A stretch of DNA of 64,000 nucleotides from Verrucomicrobiota bacterium (GCA_016713365.1 JADJPG010000018.1:1-64000), one strand, 5' to 3'; positions 46,537-57,416 are shown, numbered from the stretch's first letter. Made by a program: numbers and translations. The notes: a model not told the origin generated them from the letters alone.

Positions 46537-48598
46537 TTACTTCGCGAAGACCGTTTCGTCTGCGTGCCGGGAATGGCCGTTGGTGTGACCGTTCGTGCCG
46601 TTCACATGGCCATTGGTGTGGCCGTTGTTCTTGCCGTTCGCACGATCGAGGATCTTCTTGTAGGTCGCCAGCGCGAGCAGCGGCCAGGCGTTCCGATACA
46701 TGTCGTACTTGAGGTAAAACACTTTCGGGAAACCGGTCCCGGTCGTTTCGAGCTCGCTCCAGGAGCCGTCCGCGTTCTGCGTGCGGGCGAGATACTCGAT
46801 GCCGCGACGGATGCTGTCGCGGTTCGGATCGTCGAACGCGCACAAGCCCATCAGCGCCCACGCGGTTTGCGACGCGGTGCTCGGACCTTTGCCCTTGAAG
46901 ACCGGATCGTCGTAGGTGTTGCAACGTTCGCCCCAGCCGCCGTCTTCGTTCTGCACACTTTCCATCCAGTCGCGAGCCTTGAGTAACCAGCGCTGGTTCA
47001 TATTGATGTTCAGCGCGCGCAGACCACGCAACACCTGCCACGTGCCGTAGATGTAATTCACGCCCCAGCGGCCATACCACGAGCCGTCTTCTTCCTGATG
47101 ATCGCGGATGAATTGCAGCGCCTTGATCACTTGCGGATGCGTGACGGACCAGCCTTCGTAGCCGAGCAGTTCGAGAATGCGCGCCGTGATGTCCGCGCAC
47201 TCGGGATCGAGCATCGCGTTGTGGTCGGCGAACGGAACCTTCTCGAGCACGCTCTTGGTGCAGTCCTTGTCGAAGGCCGCCCAGCCGCCGTCCTTGCACT
47301 GGAAGGTCATCATCCAACGCATGCCGCGATTGAAGCACTCGTCGCGCTTGGCGCGGTTGTCGGTCGGGATCTGGCGGAGCGCCAGCAACACCATCGCGGT
47401 GTCGTCCACGTCCGGGTTCCACTTGTTCTCGTATTCGAACACCCAGCCGCTCGGCTCGACGTTGACGGGGTTCTTGTAGTACCAGTCGCCGCGGAAACGG
47501 ATTTCCTTCTCCATCAACCAATCGGCGCATTGCTTCATGCGCGGATGGTCGGCAGGAATGCCGGATTCGCGGAGGCAGATGGCGACGATGGCGGTGTCCC
47601 ACACCGGCGAGAAGCACGGCTCGATGCGAACGGTGTCCTTCTCTTCGTGTTCGAGATTCTTCAGCTCGCGCCGGGCGCGGATGACTTGCGGATGATCATC
47701 CGGATACCCAAGCGCCTTCAGCGCGATGAGCGCGTTGAGCATCGCCGGGAAAATCGCGGCGAGACCATTGGAACCTTCAAAGCGTTCGAGCATCCACTGC
47801 TCGGCTTTCTTGAGCGCGAGTTTGCGGAAGGGGCGGAGATTGTTGTTCTCAACAAACTTGTGGAGCTTGTCGAGCCACAGGAAGAAATTGCGCCAAGTGA
47901 AACGTTCCGGGTCGGGACGCAACGCGAGGTCGCGTTCGTGGAAGCCTTCCGGGTACAGCTCGTCGAGCGTGACGGCCGACTTGCGGACGCGTGGGCTTGA
48001 AGTGATTGATGATGGCCAACGGGACGATCATCGAGCGGCTCCAGTTGCTCATCTCGCTGAAGTTCACGTAAAACCACTTGCCGATCAGCATCACCTCGCT
48101 CGGGATGGTCGGGACGTAATCCCACGGATAGAGACCGAGCAGCGCGAGATACAGCTTCGAGAAGGTGTTCATCCGCGGCACACCGCCGAGGCTCAGCGCC
48201 ATTTCGCGGGCCTTGAGCATGCGCGGGTCGGTGACGGACACGCCCGCGAGCTTCAGCGCGAGGTAGGCCTTGATGGTGGCGTTCACCTCGGCCGGGCCGC
48301 CGAAATAGATGTTCCAGCCGCCGTCCGGCAGCTGCATCGACAAGATGTGATTGACCGCCTTGCGCTGCCATTCCGGGTCCACGCTGCCATCCCAGTGATG
48401 GAAGCAAATCATGTCGGAGGCGAGGGTGGAATCGACCAGCAATTCCCCCACCCAGAAACCTTCCGGTTTCTGAACGCTCAGGAGATAGTCTTGTGACCGC
48501 TTGAGGGCGGTTTCGAGGGCTTTTCTGTGGCTGGACGACTCTCTGGATGCTGCCGGCTGGCCATTCAGCCGGTTCCCTTCATTCACTGTCAGTGACAT
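46537..48598 (-). CDS. shc: Squalene-hopene cyclase, frameshifted
   Basis: Cyclises squalene to hopene for hopanoid membrane lipids. Two frames join to about 687 residues. The first, from ATG 48598, contains QKPEGFWVGELLVDS, QLPDGGWNIYFGG and ALLGLYPWDYVPTIPSE. The second holds the catalytic DVDDTAM (DxDD) and several QW motifs (QCKDGGWAAFD, QEEDGSWYGRWG, QNEDGGWGE, QNADGSWSE). The break is at ACGCGT (47987-47992); one extra CG gives FKPTRVRKSAVTLDELYPEGF, continuous with the rest. The C-terminus has a low-complexity NGH-repeat tail (about 46545-46640). Other hopanoid genes are not adjacent. Confidence 0.92.
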
Positions 48599-48742
48599 TG
48601 AGGGAAGTGTGCAAAATGGGGCTTCGAAGTGTCCAGCGCTAATTCGGTTCATGCCGCCTCGACAATTGTGGCAACGGCACTTGTGCAAGATGTCGAGCCG
48701 TGCTTACGCTCACCCGCCTACACCATCGTCAGTCATTCGCCC

Positions 48743-50548
48743 ATGAAATCTCTCGCCATGCGCGCCGCTGTCCTCCTCGCCGGGACCATTCTCAGCAGTC
48801 TCGTTGGCCCGTCCGCCGCCCACGCCCAGTTCCCCGGGCAGAAGACCTACTGCAACCCCATCGACATCGACTACAAATACAACTTCGAGCAACGCGCGCG
48901 CGGCATCTCGTTCCGCTCGGGCGCGGACCCGGTCATCGTCAACCACAAGGGCGAATACTTCCTCTTTGTCACCATCTCCGGCGGCTGCTGGCACTCGAAG
49001 GACTTAGTCAACTGGCGCTTCATCAAGCCCGACGTCGCGCCCCACCAATGGCCGAAGGAAGACATGTGCGCCCCGGCAGCGTTGTCGGTCGGCGGCCGGC
49101 TTTATCTTTTCCAATCGACCTTCGGCCAGCGGCCCATCTGGGTTTCGGACGCGCCGGAGACCGGTCGCCTCGAACACTTCAATCCCCTGCTCCCGCAGGT
49201 CCCCGGCGCGCAGGGACCGTGGGACCCAGACATCTTCCACGACTCCGACACCAAGCGTTGGTTCATGTATTTCGGGTCGTCGAACCTGTATCCGCTCTAC
49301 GGCATCGAGCTCGACCCTACGAACAAACTCACCTACCTCGGCAACGCCTACGAACTCTTCAAGCTCCAGCCCGAGCGCCACGGCTGGGAACGCTTCGGCC
49401 CGAATCACACCAGCCCCATCACGCCCTTCATGGAAGGCGCGTCGATGACCAAGCATCGTGGCAAATACTATCTCCAATACGGCGCGCCCGGCACCGAATA
49501 CAACGTCTACGCGAACGGCACCTACGTCGGCGACGGACCGCTCGGGCCGTTCACCTACGCGCCGAACAATCCCGTCAGCTACAAGCCCGGGGGCTTCGTC
49601 ACCGGCGCGGGCCACGGGAACACCTTCCTCGACAACCACGGCAACTATTGGAACACCGGCACGCCGTGGCTCGCGGTGAACTTCGACTTCGAGCGCCGCA
49701 TCGCGATGTTCCCGACCGCGTTCGACGACGAAGGTCTGATGCACGCGACGACGCGCTTCGGCGATCTGCCGCACCATTTGCCCACGAAGAAATGGAAACG
49801 CGCCGAGGAACTCTTCACCGGCTGGATGCTCCTCTCCTATCGCAAGCCCGTCACGTCGTCGTCCTACCGCGATGTCTTCGCCGCCGCGAATGTCACCGAC
49901 GAAAACATCCGCAGCTTCTGGGTCTCCGGAACAAACCAGCCCGGCGAATGGCTCACTGTCGATCTCGGACGCGCGTGCGATGTCCGCGCCGTGCAGGTGA
50001 ACTTCACGGACTACAAGTCCGGTATCTACTCGAACTGGGCGAACGTCTATACGCAGTTCAAACTTCACGCCTCCACCGACGGCACGACCTGGACCACCAT
50101 CGCCGATCTCACCAACGAAAAGCGCGACCGTCCGAACGCCTACCTCGAACTGAAGCAACCCGTCACCGCGCGCTACATCAAATACGAACACGTCTACGTC
50201 GCGTCACCGAATCTCGCGATCAGCGACCTCCGTGTGTTCGGCCACGGCAGCGGCGAAGCCCCGCGCACACCGGCCAACCTCCAAGTCCGCCGCGACGGCA
50301 ATGACCCGCGCAACGCGTTCATCAGTTGGGAAGACGTGCCCGGCGCCGTCGGCTACAACATCCTCTGGGGCCTGACCACCGACCAAGGCGACAAGCTCTA
50401 CCAGTGCTACCAAGTCTTCGCCGACGCACGTCCCACGCTCGAACTCCGCGCCCTAAACATCGACCAGCCCTACAGCTTCGCCATCGAAGCGTTCAACGAG
50501 AGTGGCGTGTCGAAACCGAGCAAGGTGGTGAGAATTTCCAGACCCTGA
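48743..50548 (+). CDS. Secreted GH43-like glycosidase with F5/8C and Fn3 domains
   Basis: 601 residues from ATG 48743 with a signal peptide (AVLLAGTILSSLVGPSAAHAQ). The catalytic five-bladed propeller (about 30-390) shows GADPVIVNHKGEYFLF, WDPDIFHDSDTKRWFMYFG and EGASMTKHRGKYYLQYGAPGTE. These match family 43 spacing of the catalytic Asp, pKa-modulating Asp and Glu. A discoidin-type sugar-binding domain (about 395-510, GEWLTVDLGRACDVRAVQVNFTD) and a fibronectin III domain (about 515-600) follow. It probably hydrolyses arabinan/xylan-type polysaccharide outside the cell. Confidence 0.82.
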   Translation: MKSLAMRAAVLLAGTILSSLVGPSAAHAQFPGQKTYCNPIDIDYKYNFEQRARGISFRSGADPVIVNHKGEYFLFVTISGGCWHSKDLVNWRFIKPDVAPHQWPKEDMCAPAALSVGGRLYLFQSTFGQRPIWVSDAPETGRLEHFNPLLPQVPGAQGPWDPDIFHDSDTKRWFMYFGSSNLYPLYGIELDPTNKLTYLGNAYELFKLQPERHGWERFGPNHTSPITPFMEGASMTKHRGKYYLQYGAPGTEYNVYANGTYVGDGPLGPFTYAPNNPVSYKPGGFVTGAGHGNTFLDNHGNYWNTGTPWLAVNFDFERRIAMFPTAFDDEGLMHATTRFGDLPHHLPTKKWKRAEELFTGWMLLSYRKPVTSSSYRDVFAAANVTDENIRSFWVSGTNQPGEWLTVDLGRACDVRAVQVNFTDYKSGIYSNWANVYTQFKLHASTDGTTWTTIADLTNEKRDRPNAYLELKQPVTARYIKYEHVYVASPNLAISDLRVFGHGSGEAPRTPANLQVRRDGNDPRNAFISWEDVPGAVGYNILWGLTTDQGDKLYQCYQVFADARPTLELRALNIDQPYSFAIEAFNESGVSKPSKVVRISRP

Positions 50549-50658
50549 CTGCCGTCATCCTTGGAACAAAGGCGCCAAGAAGTAACCGACCAACTAACCA
50601 GCGCGATTTGACAACGCTTGCTGACGCGGTTTACGTTCAAACTACGCCAAGTAAGCCC

Positions 50659-53242
50659 ATGAAAAATCTGAACTTTCTCTCGATTAGGTTTTGGGTCGTT
50701 GTCCTCAATCTCGTTTTCTCGCCCTTTGGTTTTGGAGCGACGATTCCAAACACTCTTCTACATATCTTGGAACATCCAGGAACCAACTCGCAGACAGGAA
50801 CCAGCTTCGGCTACCGTGTGGCCGCCAGCGAAGAGCTTATTGCGGTTGGTTCCCCCGGAGCGTCCCTGAGCAATCGTCGATCAGGAACGGTCAGTATTTT
50901 CAGCCTTGAAAGCGGCACCTTGCTTCACTCCCTAACTAATCCCGGGCCAGCCGATAGCTTCAGCTTTGGAACTGCTGTAGCGATTTTCGGAAAAACCGTG
51001 GTCGTGGGTTCGTATGGCGATAGCCGGGCTGGAAGAAATTCAGGAGCAGTTTTTGTTTACGATCTAGCCAGCCTCACTCCGACAGAGCCGTCATTGACGC
51101 TGACGAATCCGACGCCGCTCGAGGATGAATATTTTGGTGTCGCCCTAGCGATCTCCGGCACCAGAATCCTCATTGGGGCCGGCTCAGAGAGCTCAGGAGT
51201 GCTCCGGGCGGGAGCAGCATATCTGTATGATCTGAACCATTCTACTCCGTCGATTCCCATCGCATTTGTCCCGAATCCCTCTCCCTCGACGGATGCAGGC
51301 TTCGGCTACGCCGTCGCCTTTGCAGGCACAAAAGGGATTGTCGGACGCAGTCGATCCCTGGGAGGTCAGTTGGGATCGGGCCGGTTCTACGTGTATGAAA
51401 TGGGACCATCGGTTCACGCCGCGCCCAATCAGACCTTGGCCAATCTCTACGGGACACTGCTCGGAATGGGTGAAGGTTTTGTTATACATGGAACAACTGC
51501 GGTCTTGGGCTCCCGAGTCGGCGCGCGGGTTTATGACCTGACGACCATTTTTCCCTCACCAAATCCGATCGCCACGCTCACAAATCCGGCTGCGGGGACT
51601 CAAGCAACTCTGAATGGCACATTCGGATCCGCGGTGGCCATTTGGGGAAACCGTGTTCTCGTAAGCGAACCGCTTTTCGCCCACCTGACGAATGGCACTG
51701 GAACTTTTGATGTAGGTCGGGTGTATTCCTACGAACTGCCGCCACACGGCACCATCTCCGCTCTCGGACCCACTCAGATTCTCACCAACCTGCATGACAG
51801 ATACGGCGACCGTTTCGGGCTGGATCTCGCCGCATCAAGTTCCAAGAATGTAGTGGGGATGCCCGGCGCTGACCTGGCTTATGTGTATGAAAGTGGATCA
51901 GTGACTCCCTCACAAACGCTGACGTCATTCAATCCTTCGACCGGGGACAACTTTGGAAGATCTGCCGCAATCTCAGGAAATCGAGTGATTGTGGGTGCGC
52001 CCGCGGACGATTCGGGGGCTGAAGATGCAGGATTCGCCTACGTTTACGATTTGGAATCTGCCACCCCAAATCGACCGGTCGTCTCCATTCCAGATCCCAA
52101 CCTCAAAGCGTTCGATTACTTTGGCCGGGCCGTGGCGATATCGGGTAACCGAATCGCTGTTGGAGCTCCCGGCGCAGATACCGGCGGACCAGATGCTGGC
52201 CTCGCATTTGTGTATGAGTTCAACTCGCCGACATCCGCGGTCCCGATACTTACCTTGACCAACCCGTTCCCATATCGAAGCACTGGTTTTGGAGGCGGAG
52301 TCGCATTGAATGGAAGTCGCCTTGTGATCGGATCGCCAATAGGAGCCAACGGCGGCGACGCCTACGTCTACGACTTGAGCTCGAGCACGCCTGCCACACG
52401 CGTTGGCAGGCTATCCTCACTCCACGACGGGCGGTTCGGCCAAACTCTCGCCATTTCTGATTCAAGAATTGTCGTCGGAGCCTTCTACGAGGCAGCAGCA
52501 GCCGGACGAGTTTACATCTACGACTACTCGGCCAGCCTGAAGACAAATCCGACCTTGGTGTTGGAGAACCCCCTCCCAGGTGCAAGTCAATGGTTCGGCC
52601 GAGCGGTATCCGAGTTTGGCTCACAATTGGTGATTGGGGCGAGTGGTTTGTACTCCGACAAAGGGCATGCCCATCTTTTTGACCTTGCGTCAAACACCGC
52701 CACCAACCCCGTGATTTCATTCGTGAATCCCTCCTCCTCAAACTACGATCTTTTCGGAAGTTCAGTCGCAATCTACGGCTCGATCGTGGCCATCGGGACG
52801 ATGCGCCAACAGGATCCGATCGACGCAGGAGAGGTCTTCCTCTACGATCTCTCAAGCCCCAATCCCTCGTCGCCCATCGCAACACTGAAACATCCGCAAC
52901 CCTATTCGCGAGATTCATTCGGAGCCTCGCCCGTCGTCGATTCTATAATTAGCATGAATGAAAGCTTTATCGTGATCGGGGCTCCGCAACGCGACACCAT
53001 CGCGTTTGATCGAGGCGCGACCTACGTATTCGGTCTCCAACCTTCCATCGTAATGACGCGGGTTGCGTCCGAATCAGCCTCGCTTTCATGGTTTCCTCGT
53101 ACCTCTGCGGGATTCATGCTTCAGGAAATCCACCACCCTCTCGCCTTCCAGTTGGGAGAATTGTGTGAGCGGTGAAACAAACCCAATAGTGATCCCTTTC
53201 ACCGGAGATTCAGAGCACTATCGCCTTCTACAGAAACCTTAA
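50659..53242 (+). CDS. FG-GAP-like beta-propeller secreted protein, frameshifted at 3' end
   Basis: About 860 residues once one A is removed. Signal peptide (NFLSIRFWVVVLNLVFSPFG), then roughly 13 repeats of about 60 residues with cores like FGRAVAISGNRIAVGAPGADTG..AGLAFVYE, typical of FG-GAP propellers. Read straight, it ends at 53175 after LQEIHHPLAF. If GGAAATCC (53124-53131) is read with two A's, the frame continues as LQESTTLSPSSWENC and ends DSEHYRLLQKP at 53242, the tail seen in other secreted proteins of this window. The gene is noticeably less GC-rich than its neighbours. Likely a surface-binding protein. Confidence 0.82.
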
Positions 53243-53278
53243 GGCAGCCGTCTGGCCTCTCGGATTATCAACGGAACT

Positions 53279-53353
53279 TGGGGGGCGATGAAGGATTCGA
53301 ACCCCCGACCTTCTCCATGTTATGGAGCTGCGCTACCGCTGCGCCAATCGCCC
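53279..53353 (-). tRNA. tRNA, anticodon AAC predicted (Val), unusual
   Basis: The 72-base body folds as a full cloverleaf: acceptor GGGCGAT/ATCGCCC, D stem GCGC/GCGC, anticodon loop ATAACAT with T33, T loop TTCGAAT. CCA is encoded. The anticodon is AAC, valine. Oddities are A34 (bacterial Val tRNAs normally use GAC or TAC), C at discriminator 73, a G-A mismatch at the base of the anticodon stem, and two G-U pairs in the T stem. The acceptor and T arm resemble standard bacterial Val tRNAs. It lies at the edge of an AT-richer segment. Confidence 0.75.
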
Positions 53354-53367
53354 ACAAAGTTATAGAA

Positions 53368-54288
53368 TTAGTTCTTGGAAGTCAGTTGCTCTCCCATATC
53401 CGCTTTGCCACCTCCGGTTTTCAACCGGAACAGCGCAGAACGCAAGTTTAGGATTAAAGAAATCATTCGCGGAGGCAGGATTCCAAGCGCCCCCAAGTGG
53501 AGCTTCAGCTTGATCGCGACCTTCCCCTTCCATCCCAACGCCACAAAATACCTAGGAACAAGAACCTTTTCGAAGCCATTCCGCCGCTTGAACTCGGTCA
53601 ATGAACTCCCCGTCTTGTTCCCATACGTATACTTCCCGTAGAGCAAGTGGGACAGCTTCCTTTCCTCGCAGACCTTTACGGCGCGGGCGAGCAAAGCATT
53701 ACCCGGTCGCTTGTCGTAGTGAAGGTCACTGGTGATGATGTTCAATATGCTGGCTCCGCCATCGAGGAACACCAACTTCAAGTATCCGATCAGTTCATTC
53801 CCGGCGTAGGCACCGATGAACCGACTGCGCTCCGGAAACGTTGATACCTCTTTCCGTATCGTTTCCCGATCCTTCCCATGATGTGAAAAGGCTCGTCCTT
53901 GTTTCGTTCGTATCTTGCCGAACAACTCCACGACGCCACTCAAAAACTCCTCATCAAACTCCACGCATTTAATCACGACTCCCAGCCGCTCAGCTCTTGC
54001 CACCTCCTGACGCGCCTTGCGCGACAACCGCTTCTCCCACCAGTCGGCATAGTCAATAATGGGAATGGCGGCGACGTTGTCCCACTCGAAATGAAAGGGA
54101 TGTTTTGGTTTTGGATCAGAAACCTTCTGGGAGAAAGCGAAGATATCCGCATCCAGCTTGGACTCCTTGATCTTTTTCATGGTGAGCGCGGGATTCGTGA
54201 CGACCTCCCCCTCCAGCCAGTTCTCCTCATGAACACTCGCAACCTTGATCCATTTGCCGGAGACGACGATGGAGCATCCATCAATCAT
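53368..54288 (-). CDS. GNAT/FemAB-like acyltransferase
   Basis: About 306 residues; ATG 54288 is favoured because AAAGGGG precedes it by 8 bases (an ATG at 54324 is possible). The middle and C-terminal region (SRFIGAYAGNELIGYLKLVFLDGGASILNIITS, then RPGNALLARAVKVCEERKLSHLLYGKYTYGNKTGSSLTEFKRRNGF) has the GNAT acyl-CoA-binding pattern found in FemAB and cellulose/polysaccharide-linked acyltransferases. WWEKRLSRKARQEVARAERLG matches the N-terminal helix of that group. It may modify a cell-surface glycan. It is next to the tRNA and more AT-rich than core genes. Confidence 0.75.
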   Translation of the reverse strand: MIDGCSIVVSGKWIKVASVHEENWLEGEVVTNPALTMKKIKESKLDADIFAFSQKVSDPKPKHPFHFEWDNVAAIPIIDYADWWEKRLSRKARQEVARAERLGVVIKCVEFDEEFLSGVVELFGKIRTKQGRAFSHHGKDRETIRKEVSTFPERSRFIGAYAGNELIGYLKLVFLDGGASILNIITSDLHYDKRPGNALLARAVKVCEERKLSHLLYGKYTYGNKTGSSLTEFKRRNGFEKVLVPRYFVALGWKGKVAIKLKLHLGALGILPPRMISLILNLRSALFRLKTGGGKADMGEQLTSKN

Positions 54289-54589
54289 AGCGGAATCCCC
54301 TTTGCTCCGTGTTTGACCTGCCATAGTGCCCTGAGTTTTTTATTGAACCGCGCAGCGGCACTAAAGAACCACGTCACACCCGCAAAGCAAATTCCAATCG
54401 CAGGAAATCGGGTAAACCTTGACACAACCTCCGACGAATCTCCCTCCCCCGTGCACTCTAGCAGGTACGGTTAAGGACAAGAGAAACTCTAAGAAGACGT
54501 TCCTCCACATGCGCTACCCGCCGCGTAAAATTAGTGGGCGGCAACATTCGTCGCCGCCCACTATATGAGTCGAAGCCGAATCGAACGGT
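54289..54589. other. Spacer with downstream terminator of the beta-helix gene
   Basis: About 300 bases without a supported gene. It holds the promoter side of the acyltransferase gene and a terminator for the neighbouring beta-helix gene, annotated separately. Confidence 0.5.
54527..54563 (-). terminator. Rho-independent terminator of beta-helix gene
   Basis: An 11-bp perfect stem (54532-54542 with 54553-54563) is followed on the minus strand by ATTTTA, 27 bases after the stop at 54590. Confidence 0.8.
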
Positions 54590-57236
54590 TTACTTGTAAC
54601 CTCGATAATAAACCTTCACATAGGCTTTAGTGGTGTGGGCTGTCCAAGCGACACTCTCCTGATTCGGAACATCGCCGCTGGCTGGGAAAGTGACCGTTTT
54701 TCGGTTATTCGCACTTGCCACCGTCGCGGTTCTGTAGGTGTGGGTCGCAGCGTCGGCTTGTACAAAAATGCCGATCATTGTGCCACCGCGGATCGGTTGG
54801 CTGACAATCCTAGAAACCCGCTGGATCGCGTTAGCCCCGGCATTGGCCGTCAACTGCCCGAAGGCAACAGTTGGCACTGCGGACTGGGTTGGGGGAGTCG
54901 CGTTGACAATGACTGCGCCACAGATGGTGTTTCCTGCCACCGTCGCCCCATTCTTCCACTCGATGCCGGTAATCTCGTAAAGCTTCTCCGAAGTTGGTAG
55001 CGTTATGAAATCAAACAACCTTAATGTGGTGGCACCGACCGCCGTTGACGTCGTGTCCGTCACTGGCGTACTGTTAAATTCTGCGGTTTCCTGAAGCGCA
55101 TCGCCCCAACTCACCGTCGCTCCACTAGAGACCAATGCCTTGCCTGCTGCTCCCGGTGTCATGGCACCCCAGTAAGTGCCATTGCCCACTAGGATTGAAC
55201 CCGAAGTGGGCGCACTGGGAAAGCCGAGTGGATCGAGCCGCCGCCGAATCAGTGTCATCCAGCAGACCCAACGTAAATGGAGTAGTTACCCCAGCCAGCG
55301 CTGAACCTAGAATTTTGCCGGTACTGTCTGTCAGTACCGTGTTCGCAGATCCTGCCGTCAGCGTTCCCTTCACCTGGAGACTTTCGCCTGCATAAATACC
55401 TTCGCTTGTGGCAAATCCGGTGGCGACATACAAGGTCCGATATGCAGCTGGTGCGGTACCAGGGTTTCCGAGGTAAGTTGGGGGCGTCAACATCGGAGCT
55501 CCCTGTTTTCCGCGGTGCCTGACAGTGATCGGGCCAGGGGCAGTCGCGTAGCCAACAAAGACATCCAGGTACACCGCCGCACCGCCGTCGGTGCCAATAC
55601 GAACGTAGTTTACTACACCTAGATTGTAGGGCTGATACCGTCTCAGATTGATTTCACCGTAACAGACTGGAGGCGCACTGTATCCTCGTACAGTGTAGTC
55701 AAAAGCCAGATCGGTGAACGCATTGTCATAGCCAGCGCTAATTTGTACCTCACCTCCGCTAAATTGATGATTTCCCCCAATCAGCCGATACCATCCCGTT
55801 TGCCCGGAGACAGGTGTAAATACAATTTCTTGAAGTTCTTCTGCAGCGACAAATCCAGATACTAGGACATATCCACCGGAGACAGTTGGAGCACTTCCAT
55901 TAGATCTCTTGTTGTTTGCCATGGACGCCACCGTCACCGTGTTGCCCCCGACCATCGAAATTTCATTCCCACCATTTGCGTTGAGGGTATTATCTTGAAT
56001 CGTCAGATTGTCTATTTCGGAGAAGTGGACGCCTGTGATGCTTGAAGATCCCACCACTCCCGAGATTGAATTGTTGGCAACATGAACTCCGGAAGGCTTG
56101 TTGGCTCCGATGGTTCCACCTGCGTAACCGCCAAATGATATTCCGACACCTCCAGATTTTACGGTGATAACATTGTTCAAAAAGTGAAAGTTCTTTCGAT
56201 GCAGAGCGGTGTCAGTACTGCATGCCCCGTAGCCTTGGAGGTAAATTCCGGAAGCAACGTTCAGAAACGTATTGTTTTCGATCACGTAATCAATGTATGA
56301 GCCGCATTCCATGTAGGAGCCAGTCGCATCGAAGCCTGCTGGTCCCAAGTTGATCGCAGTGTTATTCCGGACCTTCATCCCAATACCGCTGCAACCAAAC
56401 GCGTGGAAATAAGTTGGTTTACCCACGCCGCCACCTATGGCGCATTCGACGTCTTTCACAAAGCAATTTCGGATTTCACCACCCTCGATCCAGCCGGCTA
56501 CCCCAGCGGTTCCACCAGTATTCAATGATCCCATAATGTTGATGGCGCTTACACCGTCCTTATGCGCAACGGGAGCAGCATTGCCGATAATGCAATCTTC
56601 GATGACGCAATTTCTTGCGACCTGCCCCCAATTAGGATGTGCCTGAATATTTAGAAGGAAGTTTTCTGCGCCACTTACAGTACTTCCCCAATTCAAAACT
56701 TTGACCCTGCTTATTTTTGTATTGTCGCCAGCAGCAATCGATACTGCTGCCGCACAAAAACCGGTGCCCGCGTTGGCAACAGTCTGGTTGTGTACGTTCA
56801 AATCCACGGTCAAATCCGATACCTCCGTATCGTGAGTTGCCCCATTCGGTCCGTAATCCGGTACTGCACAAATGACAGCCCACGCCCAGCCCGCTGGAGG
56901 GTAGAAACTCGTCATCGGATCCAGTAATATCGTGGTCACGTGCATGCCTGCACCTCGAAGCTTCCATCCATCCTTCAGCGGAATACCCCCAGTTGCGCCT
57001 GAATTCACACCGAGGGTATGAAATGTACCAGCCATGAGATGAATTGTGCTGTTTGGAGGAATGGTGGCTCCGCTCATCAACGCATCAAAGGAAGTCGCAC
57101 TAGACCTTATCCATGGGTCCGCTGACGTGCCGCTTCCAGAGTTGTCAGGTCCAATAGGACTGATCCAGTACTCACCTCCGCTGGCCGTTAAAAGCCAAAC
57201 CGTCATCAGCAATGTTACTACAAGTATTTTCTTCAT
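54590..57236 (-). CDS. Secreted beta-helix protein with tail-fibre-like C-terminus, frameshifted
   Basis: About 882 residues after repair, from ATG 57236 with a signal peptide (KKILVVTLLMTVWLLTASGG). Residues about 25-430 show right-handed parallel beta-helix turns (VRNNTAINLG, IDYVIENNTFLNVASGIYL, HFLNNVITVKSGGVGIS). The C-terminal third (TSGSILVGNGTYWGAMTPG, KALVSSGATVSWGD) resembles the shaft of phage tail fibres. The reading frame breaks at 55236-55243, where GGCGGCTCG should be GGCGGCGCTCG to read AAALDPLGF. It may be a polysaccharide-binding or -cleaving surface protein; horizontal origin is possible. Confidence 0.75.
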
Positions 57237-57396
57237 AGCAGTATTTTGTTGCAACGACTCGTTTCCAATCTGATCGGGCTAGCAATTTGAACCACACGGT
57301 CCCATGCAGCTCTCGCCTTCACCAACCACCTGTCAGGCGCTAACAGCGCGTGAAATACATCCCCGCACTTAGCCCCCATTTCGCGACTCTATTTGA

Positions 57397-57416
57397 ATTC
57401 AACGACAGCGTTGAAT
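57397..57416. promoter_or_regulatory. Perfect palindrome, candidate operator
   Basis: Arms ATTCAACG and CGTTGAAT around ACAG in the spacer between the AraC-type gene and the beta-helix gene start (about 160 bases upstream of the latter). It may be the site of the adjacent regulator, but this is a guess. Confidence 0.4.

Noticed and set aside
46463..47617. 384-residue minus-strand ORF
   Set aside because: Alternative frame of squalene-hopene cyclase; the cyclase frame carries QW motifs and DxDD.
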